Shown: in pieces, positions 36,049 through 44,040 of the stretch
Numbering within the stretch: the first letter of the stretch is position 1
Layout of the letters: the number at the start of each line of letters is the position of its first letter
Assembly (NCBI RefSeq): GCF_014200605.1
Contig: NZ_JACHCE010000004.1
Span: 62,001-126,000 of the forward strand
DNA length: 64,000 nt
Direction: 5' to 3'
DNA from: Pedobacter cryoconitis
GTDB taxonomy: Bacteria; Bacteroidota; Bacteroidia; Sphingobacteriales; Sphingobacteriaceae
Translations under genes and position numbers: made by a program
The notes under the pieces: generated by a model
Database searches by the model: none
What the model saw: the letters and a program-made list of their open reading frames with translations, nothing else
Told to the model about the DNA's origin: nothing

Positions 36049-37391
36049 CGCTGATGCAACAGAACGCTTTAAGCCTGAAAGCTGAAATGGATTGGCTGGC
36101 CAGAGTTATAGAAACACGGATGGATCTTTACTGGGGCCGCCCATGCACCTATCAACAGGTGACAGAAGTCAGCCCCCCGCTGCTGAAAACAGAAGATTCT
36201 GTCTATGCACAGATCGTAAATTATTACAGGTTTAATTTTGAAGAGCGAATAGTTCTTTTACTGGCACTGGCCCCGCATCTGCTCCCTCATTTACTGGATG
36301 TTTTTTTTGTTAAAAATAGTGGTTATGATCGTGTGTTCACGGAATTTGGCGGTATAACAGGTCAAAATTTCAATGGCTTTTTACCAACGGGAGAAACAGC
36401 GGCCTTTATACTGGCAGCCAATAACCTGGAGGAACGCTTTGCTGTGATCCGGTTATTCAACGAAACCCATGCGTTTCGAAAACACAATATCCTGAAACTG
36501 GTAGCGATACATACGGATGAGCCATTTTTAAGCCGTGGCCTTCAAATTACTCCCGAATATCTAAGCTATTTTACTATTGGTACTGCACATCAGCCGGATT
36601 TTGGACCGGGCTTTCCGGCTAAACGCATTTCTACAAACCTGGAATGGGATGATCTGGTGCTTAGTGACCATGTAAAAAGAGAGGTAGAAGAAATTCAGGA
36701 CTGGGTTGTTTATGGTGACACCCTGTTAAACGACTGGGGGATGAAACGTACCATAAAACCCGGATACAGAGCATTGTTTTATGGTCCGCCTGGTACTGGT
36801 AAAACACTAACGGCAAGTTTACTTGGAAAAACGACCGGACTGGAAGTTTATAGAATTGATCTTTCTATGGTCGTCTCTAAGTTTATAGGAGAAACGGAGA
36901 AAAATCTGGCCAGTGTTTTTGATCAGGCCGAAAATAAGAACTGGATTTTATTTTTTGATGAGGCTGATGCCTTGTTTGGTAAACGTACACAAACTAATAG
37001 TTCGAATGACAGACATGCCAACCAGGAAGTTTCTTATTTACTGCAAAGGATTGAAGATTTTCCTGGAGTTATTATCCTGGCGACCAATCTTAAAGCCAAT
37101 ATTGACGATGCATTTAGCAGAAGGTTTCAGGCCATGATTTATTTTGCACAGCCAGATGCAGAACAACGCTTAAAACTATGGCAAATGGCTTTATCTGATA
37201 AAGCCATTCTGGAAGATAAAATGGATCTGAAGGACATTGCCGGAAAATATGAACTTACCGGGGGGACTATCATCAATATTGTGCGTTATGCGGCACTAAG
37301 AGCGATAAAAAGAGGTGATAATATACTATTAAACAAGGATATAATAGAAAGCATAAGACGTGAGCTGGCTAAGGATGGTAAGATTATCTAA
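36039..37391 (+). CDS. eCIS AAA+ ATPase (Pvc15 type)
   Basis: The 450-residue protein has an all-helical N-terminal domain (1-200) and a single AAA+ module: Walker A GPPGTGKT (249-256), Walker B LFFDEAD with ALFGKR after it (about 303-315), sensor-1 IILATNLKANIDDAF and arginine-finger region SRRFQAMIYF. Pvc15 ATPases are needed for stable particles and are proposed to handle the tape measure or cargo. It is the last gene of the eCIS operon. Its stop codon overlaps by two bases the stop codon of the convergent DUF4239 gene. Confidence 0.95.
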   Translation: MDLTLMQQNALSLKAEMDWLARVIETRMDLYWGRPCTYQQVTEVSPPLLKTEDSVYAQIVNYYRFNFEERIVLLLALAPHLLPHLLDVFFVKNSGYDRVFTEFGGITGQNFNGFLPTGETAAFILAANNLEERFAVIRLFNETHAFRKHNILKLVAIHTDEPFLSRGLQITPEYLSYFTIGTAHQPDFGPGFPAKRISTNLEWDDLVLSDHVKREVEEIQDWVVYGDTLLNDWGMKRTIKPGYRALFYGPPGTGKTLTASLLGKTTGLEVYRIDLSMVVSKFIGETEKNLASVFDQAENKNWILFFDEADALFGKRTQTNSSNDRHANQEVSYLLQRIEDFPGVIILATNLKANIDDAFSRRFQAMIYFAQPDAEQRLKLWQMALSDKAILEDKMDLKDIAGKYELTGGTIINIVRYAALRAIKRGDNILLNKDIIESIRRELAKDGKII

Positions 37392-38197
37392 TGATTTTCT
37401 TTGGCCATCATCAAAATAATCTTGTATTCTTCAGGCTCAATTTTCAATTGACCGGTAAAAGGATGGTCTAAAAGAATGATAATATAAATGACCAGTCCGA
37501 TAAAAGCACCCAGCAAACCGTTCACCGTTAAATGAAGCCTCAGACTTTCTACATCCAGCATTACTGCAAGAATGAGTATGATTAAGGCACCCAGCAAAAT
37601 AGGTATCCATATTTCTGTGGGTATGCATGAAGAAGCGTCCAGGTCCCGGAGACTTCTGTACATGCTGAGTTCATTTAACTGACGGAACATTTGTCCGGAA
37701 TATAAATCTCCAAGTTTAAGTTTGCCCATAATTGCAAATACCTGATTGAAAGCGTCCCTATGATGTTTATCCATAGCTTTCATGGCTTCCATACGCGGAA
37801 ATTCAAGATCTGTAACTGAACGGACATAAGCCAGGTAAGCAGTTTTAAGCGGGGCAATTTTCTCCTGATCAGGAAAAAAATTGATATCTCTGTAAAGCGC
37901 AATGGCCGCACTGCCTTCACGGCTTACATCACTTTGTGCACTATTCAGGGAATCCCAAACCAAAAACACGACAAAGCCAAGCAGTAATCCATAAAAACCG
38001 CTAACTATGGCAAAAATATAACCTACCGCTTCGTTATGGGAACGCCTGGGAGAAAGCCGTATTTTTTTTCTGAAATAATAAGTAAAAACGACTCCCCCTG
38101 AAGTGAAAATCAATACAATTAACAGTAATAGAACGAAGGAAGGCATTTGCAGCATCCAATACATAAAATTCATAAGGTCAGTTATAAGGACCCTCAA
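37388..38197 (-). CDS. DUF4239-family membrane protein
   Basis: The 269-residue protein shows the DUF4239 layout: two N-terminal transmembrane helices (about 18-40 and 58-82), a soluble helical middle with RDINFFPDQEK and RSLRDLDASS, and two C-terminal helices (about 190-212 and 218-242). The N-box YIFAIVSGFYGLLLGFVVFLVWDSL and the ending VNGLLGAFIGLVIYIIILLDHPFTG are characteristic. Function of the family is unknown. It converges on the eCIS ATPase with overlapping stop codons and no terminator between them, so read-through could produce antisense RNA to the ATPase end. A functional link to the eCIS is not shown. Confidence 0.88.
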   Translation of the reverse strand: MRVLITDLMNFMYWMLQMPSFVLLLLIVLIFTSGGVVFTYYFRKKIRLSPRRSHNEAVGYIFAIVSGFYGLLLGFVVFLVWDSLNSAQSDVSREGSAAIALYRDINFFPDQEKIAPLKTAYLAYVRSVTDLEFPRMEAMKAMDKHHRDAFNQVFAIMGKLKLGDLYSGQMFRQLNELSMYRSLRDLDASSCIPTEIWIPILLGALIILILAVMLDVESLRLHLTVNGLLGAFIGLVIYIIILLDHPFTGQLKIEPEEYKIILMMAKENH

Positions 38198-38325
38198 ATT
38201 AATAAGAGAATGTTAGTGTTTTATACGCGGAAATACGTGATCAGATAACCACGTAAATTTACCTGAATTTATTCTAGTTAGGAATACATATTTTTCTATA
38301 TTTACGAAAATTAACCTTACCTCAT

Positions 38326-38688
38326 ATGTTTAAATTAGAAAAATATCGTATCCCTCTGGAACGTGCAGTAGCCTACACCGCAAAATGGAGAGAAATCCAA
38401 AGTTTAAATCCAAAAGATCCAGGAACCAAGGTCAGGGCATTTAACATCGATATTGCCGAGTTACAGGAAATCATTCATGAAATCGGGGTGGAAAAAATTC
38501 GTCTTTACATTGGTATCAATGATAAAAACAAAGAGACACTTGTTTTAGTAGGCGTAAACAAGGATAACGAAGATATGATCAGTGTACCAGGCGAAGATGA
38601 GAATACTGAGGAATCAGGAATATTTGATTTTACTCATCCCTGCCCGGATACTTGTGCAGATGGACTTTCTCCATTAAACGCAGATTAA
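38326..38688 (+). CDS. conserved hypothetical protein (120 aa) preceding a two-component unit
   Basis: A small soluble protein with pattern RAFNIDIAELQEIIHEIGVEKIRLYIGINDKNKETLVLVGV and a C-terminal HPCPDTCADG stretch with two Cys that could bind metal. I know similar small Bacteroidetes proteins by this pattern, without an assigned function. It lies 18 bp upstream of the 7-TM gene and is probably cotranscribed with it. A TATATTTA element at 38297-38304 is one base off the -7 consensus. Confidence 0.75.
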   Translation: MFKLEKYRIPLERAVAYTAKWREIQSLNPKDPGTKVRAFNIDIAELQEIIHEIGVEKIRLYIGINDKNKETLVLVGVNKDNEDMISVPGEDENTEESGIFDFTHPCPDTCADGLSPLNAD

Positions 38689-38706
38689 TCTCTTCCTGAT
38701 TAATCT

Positions 38707-39384
38707 ATGAGCCTGCAAAGTCTGATCTTTAACACTGCTCCTTTTGCCCTGATTCCGCCGGCAATCATGGCAGTAGTTTTATTGCGCAATAGTAATATTA
38801 CGTTCAGAATATTGAGTATTCATATTCTGATCAGTTCAGTTACCGAGTTTAGTGCCACACTGCTCTGGTCATTGAAAATTAATAATATTTTCTTGCTGCA
38901 TATCTATACACTGGAAGAGTTTGCTTTGTTAAGCTGGTTCTATGCAACAATCATTACAGGCAGTTCCTGGAAGATTTTCTTCCGGGGCTGCCTGATTACA
39001 TTCACAATTTTAACGCTTCTGAATTCTTTATTTCTGCAGCCAATAACCGTTAACAATACCTATGCAAGGGGATTGGAAAGTTTATTGTGCATGATTTACG
39101 CTATTATTTGTTTTCATAAACTGATCAATAACACTCCTGCCATATCAAAACCCTATCATAATAGTTTATTGTTAATTAATTCGGGTGTACTGATCTACTT
39201 TACAAGCTCTTGTTTACTTTTTACCTTAAGTAATTATTTACGAAAACCTGAATTTACGGATGCGCGTATGATGTTGTGGACATGTCATGCATTTTTTAGC
39301 ACGGTTTACTACTTGCTGTTATTTTTTGGATTATGGACAATTTGGAAATCGAAGTCATACACTTCTTATTCACCGGTACAATAG
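38707..39384 (+). CDS. seven-transmembrane protein, likely sensor partner of the adjacent kinase
   Basis: The 225-residue protein is almost entirely hydrophobic with about seven predicted transmembrane helices (near residues 8-28, 34-56, 62-84, 92-112, 120-140, 150-172, 188-215), with Glu and Thr in the third. No catalytic domain is present. Its last 52 bp overlap the start of the histidine kinase gene, implying coupling. The layout suggests a membrane sensor supplying the input domain for the kinase, which has only one helix of its own; this is inference from gene order. Confidence 0.75.
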   Translation: MSLQSLIFNTAPFALIPPAIMAVVLLRNSNITFRILSIHILISSVTEFSATLLWSLKINNIFLLHIYTLEEFALLSWFYATIITGSSWKIFFRGCLITFTILTLLNSLFLQPITVNNTYARGLESLLCMIYAIICFHKLINNTPAISKPYHNSLLLINSGVLIYFTSSCLLFTLSNYLRKPEFTDARMMLWTCHAFFSTVYYLLLFFGLWTIWKSKSYTSYSPVQ

Positions 39385-40100
39385 CGTTATTAATTCTCTC
39401 TATAGGCTTTATAACTATTTATATCAAGTGGTTACGGAAATTAACAAAAGAGCAAAGAAAGCTGGTTGAACTAGAGAGGATACATAAGCAGCAAGTGCTG
39501 GAAAATATCATAGAGTCTGTTGAAATAGAGCGAACGAGGATTGCGAGGGATTTACATGATCAGATAGGGAATACTTTTTCTTTGCTTTCTTTAATTCTGC
39601 AGCAATCTGAGGATGAAAAAGTAAAGGAGGCTTTGTTACTGGTAGAAAATGGGTTAAACAATACACGTGAACTGGTTTATCAGATCATGCCCCCGGAACT
39701 GAAATTATTCGGGCTGGAATATGCACTGGAAGAAATTTGTATCCGGGTCAATAAAAGTAATACCCTGGTAGCAGAATGGCCGGTTAAATGTGACCTTAAG
39801 CACTATAGCTTAAGGATTCAGCTTTCGCTGTACCGGATAGTACAGGAACTGATCAGCAATACGATTAAACACTCTAATGCAGACAGGCTGACTTTGATCT
39901 TCTGTGATATGGGTGAAGAAATGCAGATTCTATACCGGGATAATGGTACTGTAAAACATGAGCGTACTGCTGATCAAAGAAAAGGATATGGGTTAAGTAA
40001 CATTGAAAGCAGGGTGCAATTATTAAACGGAAGCTTTGATTTTAATTTTAAACAAGGCTTTGAATCAAATATTATAATAAAGAGTTTTTATGCAGATTAA
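39333..40100 (+). CDS. HisKA_3-type sensor histidine kinase
   Basis: The 255-residue protein has one transmembrane helix (about 11-31), a coiled linker, a HisKA_3 dimerisation domain with ERTRIARDLHDQIGN (phospho-acceptor His75) and an HATPase_c domain (VQELISNTIKHSNA, LYRDNGT, KGYGLSNIESRVQLLNG). This is the short NarX/DesK-like class that phosphorylates NarL-type regulators. It overlaps the preceding 7-TM gene by 52 bp and the response-regulator gene by 11 bp, so the three are expected to be made together. Confidence 0.93.
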   Translation: MDNLEIEVIHFLFTGTIALLILSIGFITIYIKWLRKLTKEQRKLVELERIHKQQVLENIIESVEIERTRIARDLHDQIGNTFSLLSLILQQSEDEKVKEALLLVENGLNNTRELVYQIMPPELKLFGLEYALEEICIRVNKSNTLVAEWPVKCDLKHYSLRIQLSLYRIVQELISNTIKHSNADRLTLIFCDMGEEMQILYRDNGTVKHERTADQRKGYGLSNIESRVQLLNGSFDFNFKQGFESNIIIKSFYAD

Positions 40101-40758
40101 TATTGGTATTGTCGATGATCAGTTACTTTTTCTTAAAGGTATGGTCTCACTTTTAGAAAGATACAAAGGTTTTAATGTACTCTGGGAAGCGCAAAGCGGA
40201 GCAGAAGCAATGGACCGGCTACACGAACAGCCAGAAAAAACAGATATTATACTTTTAGATCTGAATATGCCGGGTACAGATGGGATTGAAGTAATTAAAC
40301 AGCTGAAGGAAAAATTTCCTGACATCAAGGTCATTATTCTTTCTATACATGACGAAGAGCGTTTTATCATCCGGTTAATTGAATTAGGTGCAAACAGTTA
40401 TCTTGTCAAAAATGCTTCGCCCGAAGAAGTTGAAAAAACGATCAGGATTACCTCAGAAAAGGGTTTCTATTTCAATGACAGAATTTCTAATATTTTGTTC
40501 AGCAATATAAACGGTACCAGAAAAAGAACTGCCTTAGCAACAGATTTCACCAAAAGGGAACAAGAGGTTTTACAGTGTATCTGTGAAGACCTGTCTACTA
40601 AGGATATTGCAAAAAAACTTTTCATTAGTGAAAGAACTGTTGAAGGCCACCGCAACAGTTTAATTCTAAAAACCAATGTAAAAAATACTGCGGGTCTGGT
40701 TATTTTTGCTGTAAAAAACAACCACGTGGATCTGAATTTTTACCTGAAAAAGTATTGA
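40090..40758 (+). CDS. NarL/FixJ-family response regulator
   Basis: The 222-residue protein has a receiver domain (VDDQLLF at 8-14, phospho-acceptor Asp57 in LLDLNMPG, conserved Lys in SYLVKNA) and a LuxR-type HTH (about 155-215: LATDFTKREQEVLQCICEDLSTKDIAKKLFISERTVEGHRNSLILKTNVKNTAGLVIFA). It pairs with the kinase encoded just upstream. The target genes are unknown; the 3' end is closed by a strong hairpin. Confidence 0.96.
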   Translation: MQINIGIVDDQLLFLKGMVSLLERYKGFNVLWEAQSGAEAMDRLHEQPEKTDIILLDLNMPGTDGIEVIKQLKEKFPDIKVIILSIHDEERFIIRLIELGANSYLVKNASPEEVEKTIRITSEKGFYFNDRISNILFSNINGTRKRTALATDFTKREQEVLQCICEDLSTKDIAKKLFISERTVEGHRNSLILKTNVKNTAGLVIFAVKNNHVDLNFYLKKY

Positions 40759-40761
40759 TGT

Positions 40762-40817
40762 TTTATGCCTGTGACATTAAACAAAACCACAGTTTTTTTT
40801 AATGTCACAGGCATAAA
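40762..40817. terminator. bidirectional terminator between convergent genes
   Basis: Perfect 17-bp arms at 40762-40778 and 40801-40817 (TTTATGCCTGTGACATT type) with a 22-nt loop that includes a run of eight Ts. It lies between the response-regulator gene and the quinone oxidoreductase gene. Confidence 0.8.
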
Positions 40818-40844
40818 CAGAATCAATTTTATTGGATATGTAGT

Positions 40845-41819
40845 TTAGTCTATTAAAATGACAAGTCTTTTTCCGTTAAAGTCTTTATTCCAGACAGCTT
40901 CTATGTCTTCTATTTTTTCTTCATGTATTTCCATCGTTAACTTTCCATCGGCGGCAAGCTGAAACATTTCTGGTAAAACTCTGGTGTTAAAATGCCGGAT
41001 ATCATTTTCTGATAAGCTGCCCAGGCCAGAGCCGAGTATTTCAATAGCTGCACTTCTTAAAGTTCCCGATTCCAGCTTGATGGACTCTCCTGCCATTGCC
41101 CCTACTGTAACTATTTTTACACTGGTATTGGAACTATCAACACTATGCCCCTGCAGTGATTTTAAAATCAATTCCATAGGATGGCCCCAAAGATAATCAA
41201 GTACAATATTTATTGGATGCTGATGATGTATGTCTTGAATGGCTTTTATAATTTCTTCATCTTCCTGCACAAGAGAAATAATCTCCTTTTCTGCTCCAAG
41301 ACTTTTTAATTTTTGCAAAGCCTCTATATTTCTGCCGGTAACAAAAACTTTAGATGCCCCATAATGTTTAGCGATCTGAACAGCTATCTGGCCCGTAATA
41401 CCCGTAGCTCCATTAATCAGAACAACATCCCCGGTTTTGATATTTGCCCTGTTTTTTAATGCCATTGCAGCACCCAGGACAGCATTAGGCAATGCTGCGG
41501 CCATTGTTAAGTCAATATTTTCGGGTAAGGTTATATAATTGTTTTTGGGGATGATCGCCTGCTCTGCAATCATGCCGGTAATGCCCTGAGCATAAACTTT
41601 GGTCCCATCTGCTAAAAGACCAACGCCATCAAAACCTACAACTGCGGGAAAGCTCTTATAGCTTGTATAATGCACACCACTTGCCCTGGATTTGTCAATG
41701 TTTTTGACTGCTGTTGCTTTCACATGGATCAAAATCTGATCTTCTCCTGCAGGTACCGGATCTGGAAAATCACCGTAAACAGGGTTAATGCCTAATTGAT
41801 ATAATACTGCTGCTTTCAT
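40845..41819 (-). CDS. quinone oxidoreductase-type MDR family reductase
   Basis: The 324-residue protein belongs to the medium-chain dehydrogenase/reductase superfamily, quinone-oxidoreductase branch. It has MKAAVLYQLG start, VVGFDGVG, then the NADPH-binding INGATGITGQIAVQIAKHYGASKVFVTGRN (about 133-165) and LDYLWGHPMEL. It lacks the Cys/His zinc ligands of alcohol dehydrogenases. It would reduce quinones or enals with NADPH. It is divergent from the beta-barrel-like gene at 41916; two TATTTGATAA copies in the gap could be an operator. Confidence 0.9.
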   Translation of the reverse strand: MKAAVLYQLGINPVYGDFPDPVPAGEDQILIHVKATAVKNIDKSRASGVHYTSYKSFPAVVGFDGVGLLADGTKVYAQGITGMIAEQAIIPKNNYITLPENIDLTMAAALPNAVLGAAMALKNRANIKTGDVVLINGATGITGQIAVQIAKHYGASKVFVTGRNIEALQKLKSLGAEKEIISLVQEDEEIIKAIQDIHHQHPINIVLDYLWGHPMELILKSLQGHSVDSSNTSVKIVTVGAMAGESIKLESGTLRSAAIEILGSGLGSLSENDIRHFNTRVLPEMFQLAADGKLTMEIHEEKIEDIEAVWNKDFNGKRLVILID

Positions 41820-41855
41820 TTTTATTTGCTGTTTAATGATGGTGTTAATGATATC

Positions 41856-41883
41856 TATTTGATAAGTGTACTGTATTTGATAA
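41856..41883. repeat. two 10-bp direct repeats in a divergent promoter region
   Basis: TATTTGATAA occurs at 41856-41865 and 41874-41883, 18 bp apart, in the gap between the divergent genes starting at 41819 and 41916. Such paired sites suit a dimeric regulator; no regulator gene is adjacent. Confidence 0.4.
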
Positions 41884-41915
41884 ATAAATTTACTTATTTT
41901 GCTGCGATTGAAACA

Positions 41916-42638
41916 ATGCTGAGATTTTCCCCTTTATTATTTACTGAACTGGTTATAAGCCTGCTGCTCTTTTTGATAAACCCCGCATCAGGACAAGAAC
42001 CTGTGGACAAAAACCAGTCCACTATACAGCCCCCAACAGAACCATTGCCCGCAGATAAAAAGGAATCCAATGCCCATGTGGTATTTAGTCTGGATTCCCG
42101 CAGCACCATTATTAACAAGACACATGTGAAAATCTACGGGGCATGGACGGGACTGGAATTTGGCAAAAAACATCATAAAATCACATTGGGTTATTACTGG
42201 TTAAATTACGGCCTTGCATCGGCAGGAACCGGAAGTAATCAGCATTCTTCTATATTCGATCTGAGTGCATATACTAAAACTGATGTCTTTTTTCTAAGTC
42301 TGGGCTATTGGTACCCGTTGGTTCATACTAAAAAATGGGTTCTTTCTTTTCCGCTGGAACTGGGAATCGGAAAAGAATCTGCCTCCTATTTCCGTTCACA
42401 GGATAATTTCAGTCAGGGAAAAGCCAACACTCCATTTATACCAGTTCAGGCAGGCTTTTATGCGGAATACCATGCAACTCCCTGGGCCGGGGTTTTTACA
42501 CAGATCGGCTATCGAAACACTGTTTCCTCTATTGGTTTCCGTGAAAATTTCAGGGGCACTTATTATAGTTATGGAGTTACTATATATCCGGGTGCCATTA
42601 TCGCACTCTTTAAAAAGAAACATCACGCTCTCCCCTAA
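41916..42638 (+). CDS. secreted/outer-membrane beta-barrel-like protein
   Basis: The frame opens at 41826, but ATG 41916 (MLRFSPLLFTELVISLLLFLINPASGQ) gives a normal signal peptide and about 240 residues, so it is preferred. The mature protein has a Gln/Pro-rich linker (residues about 25-50) followed by alternating hydrophobic strands (VFSLDSRSTIINKTHVKIYGAWTGLEFG, HKITLGYYWLNYG, VFFLSLGYWYPLV, WVLSFPLELGIG, FYAEYHATPWAGVFTQIGYRN, YYSYGVTIYPGAII), the pattern of an 8-10-stranded outer-membrane barrel. The family is not identified. Confidence 0.72.
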   Translation: MLRFSPLLFTELVISLLLFLINPASGQEPVDKNQSTIQPPTEPLPADKKESNAHVVFSLDSRSTIINKTHVKIYGAWTGLEFGKKHHKITLGYYWLNYGLASAGTGSNQHSSIFDLSAYTKTDVFFLSLGYWYPLVHTKKWVLSFPLELGIGKESASYFRSQDNFSQGKANTPFIPVQAGFYAEYHATPWAGVFTQIGYRNTVSSIGFRENFRGTYYSYGVTIYPGAIIALFKKKHHALP

Positions 42639-42671
42639 AAAGCCCGCTGATTTATCCTTAACTCCAGCTAT

Positions 42672-43880
42672 TTATTCTGCTGGCTGGTTTACGGAAGAAG
42701 AATAAAGTTTCGTACTCCCCTGTCCGGAGATATTTACGGCTTCAAAACTATGTTTACACATTTGATATTCATAAGCTGCTATAGCCCGGATAATATCTGT
42801 TTGTTGGTTGACAGCACCGGCAAGCTGTTCCGTTAAAACAGCAGCATCATAAAGCGCTGTGTTTGCCCCTAAACCTCCCGCCGGACTCATGGCATGTATT
42901 GCATCCCCTAAGGCTGTAATCTGATCTGTAGCCCATCCTGCTTTTGGAAAGGAAGTCCTAACAGGTACTATAGTTAATGTTTCTGTAGCTGAGTGTTCAA
43001 AGAGTGCTTTTAAATCCTTATTCCATTTTGTGGTGACACTTTTTATGACTGGCATAAATTCAGTTGTTGAAAATCTGAGATGATGATGATTCCTTAGTCC
43101 GAAACGGCTGCGGTTCCCTATAAATGCCCAGTAGATATAATCCTGTACGGGTGATAGGTTTAAAGAACTTTCTGTTTCCTGAAAAGCTCCCTGATTGAAA
43201 AGCATGGCATCCGAAATCACAGCCAGCTCTTCGTCAAAAATAACAGTTGTGCCTGTTTGCAGTAAACCGGGCGTTTGTTTTTTTACTGCATCGGTAAAAT
43301 AGGTCTTTCCATATAAACAAACACTGCCTGTATCCAGCAGATGGTTGTCTGGAAATCTCTGTCTGGTAAGCTTCGAATTGATCCCGTCTGCTGCAACTAC
43401 AACTTTAGCGCTGTAATTTGTTCCATCAGCAAAATTTAGAGTCACTTTACCATTTTCGTGTTTTTGATAACTCTCAAATTCTTTATTAAAGTGGATGTTC
43501 TCTGTCAGCCCCTGCAATAAGATTTCCCGCATCGTAGTCCGGTTTGCTTTAAGGTCTGGCAACGCTGCTTTTTCATCTTTCCAGCTTTCAATCCATTTTT
43601 TAAGTGGTTTTAATTGGGGTGTTAAGGTATTGATCTGTATGGAAGGGACACAAGTGTTTTTAAATAACGTAAAGAGTTTTTCCGGAAGACATTTTTTTAA
43701 GGCATCCTGACCTGTCTGATCAATCCTGATACGGTATCCCTGGCTTCTGCTGGCAGCGGAAATATCTTTTTCGAATATATGAAAAGGAATACCTCTTTTT
43801 TTTAATCCCTGCGCAAGGCATAAGCCTCCCAGTCCTGCTCCTATAATTGCAACTTCTGGTTGGTCTTCATTTATATTCAT
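42672..43880 (-). CDS. FAD-dependent monooxygenase (PHBH/UbiH-like)
   Basis: The 402-residue protein has the Rossmann motif VAIIGAGLGGLCLAQGLKKRGIPFHIFEKD (about 10-39), a middle VVAADGINSKLTRQRF motif and the FAD-binding ALGDAIHAMSPAGGLGANTALYDA (about 320-345). This is the class A flavoprotein hydroxylase layout, used for aromatic hydroxylation or antibiotic (for example tetracycline-type) modification; the substrate cannot be told. It starts at ATG 43880 and converges on the barrel gene at 42638 with a 33-bp gap. Confidence 0.9.
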   Translation of the reverse strand: MNINEDQPEVAIIGAGLGGLCLAQGLKKRGIPFHIFEKDISAASRSQGYRIRIDQTGQDALKKCLPEKLFTLFKNTCVPSIQINTLTPQLKPLKKWIESWKDEKAALPDLKANRTTMREILLQGLTENIHFNKEFESYQKHENGKVTLNFADGTNYSAKVVVAADGINSKLTRQRFPDNHLLDTGSVCLYGKTYFTDAVKKQTPGLLQTGTTVIFDEELAVISDAMLFNQGAFQETESSLNLSPVQDYIYWAFIGNRSRFGLRNHHHLRFSTTEFMPVIKSVTTKWNKDLKALFEHSATETLTIVPVRTSFPKAGWATDQITALGDAIHAMSPAGGLGANTALYDAAVLTEQLAGAVNQQTDIIRAIAAYEYQMCKHSFEAVNISGQGSTKLYSSSVNQPAE

Positions 43881-43982
43881 AGCTATTTTTCTAATGCTAC
43901 AAATGTCCCCTATAAAATATAAAACTATGGGTTGCCATCCGTGGGAAGTATTGGACGATTCAGGGGAACTGAATCAAAAAAA

Positions 43983-44011
43983 GGTAATCCGGAGTCTATT
44001 TCCAGATTACC
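43983..44011 (-). terminator. terminator after the aldehyde dehydrogenase gene
   Basis: The arms GGTAATCCGG (43983-43992) and CCAGATTACC (44002-44011) pair with one mismatch; on the minus strand a run of Ts follows (bases 43976-43982). It lies 30 bp past the stop codon of the gene at 44041. Confidence 0.75.
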
Positions 44012-44040
44012 CTTTTTATTAATATTCAGGTTAAATTGTC

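Larger units (their letters stand above)
13038..37391. other. extracellular contractile injection system (eCIS) gene cluster
   Basis: A plus-strand run from 17442 to 37391 encodes cap, sheath, two tubes, DUF5908, LysM, spike, PAAR, gp25, two baseplate proteins, fibre-like, tape-measure and AAA+ ATPase proteins; a divergent pair (13038-17252) adds a DUF4157 protein and a membrane protein. There are no capsid, terminase, portal, lysis or integrase genes, and no TssJLM membrane complex, so it is an eCIS rather than a prophage or a classical T6SS. Against the AFP/PVC gene order, the cap gene comes first rather than last, only one sheath gene is present instead of three, and the fibre-like gene sits between the Pvc11 and Pvc12 types. 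Confidence 0.92.

Noticed and set aside
17442..37391. Prophage or type VI secretion interpretation of the tail genes
   Set aside because: No capsid, portal, terminase, lysis or integrase genes, and no TssJ/L/M membrane complex; the Pvc11/12/14/15/16-type genes define an eCIS.
38234..38255. Short TACGTG/CACGTA inverted repeat resembling the 17333 palindrome
   Set aside because: Only six paired bases and no matching flanks, so similarity to the eCIS control palindrome is likely chance.
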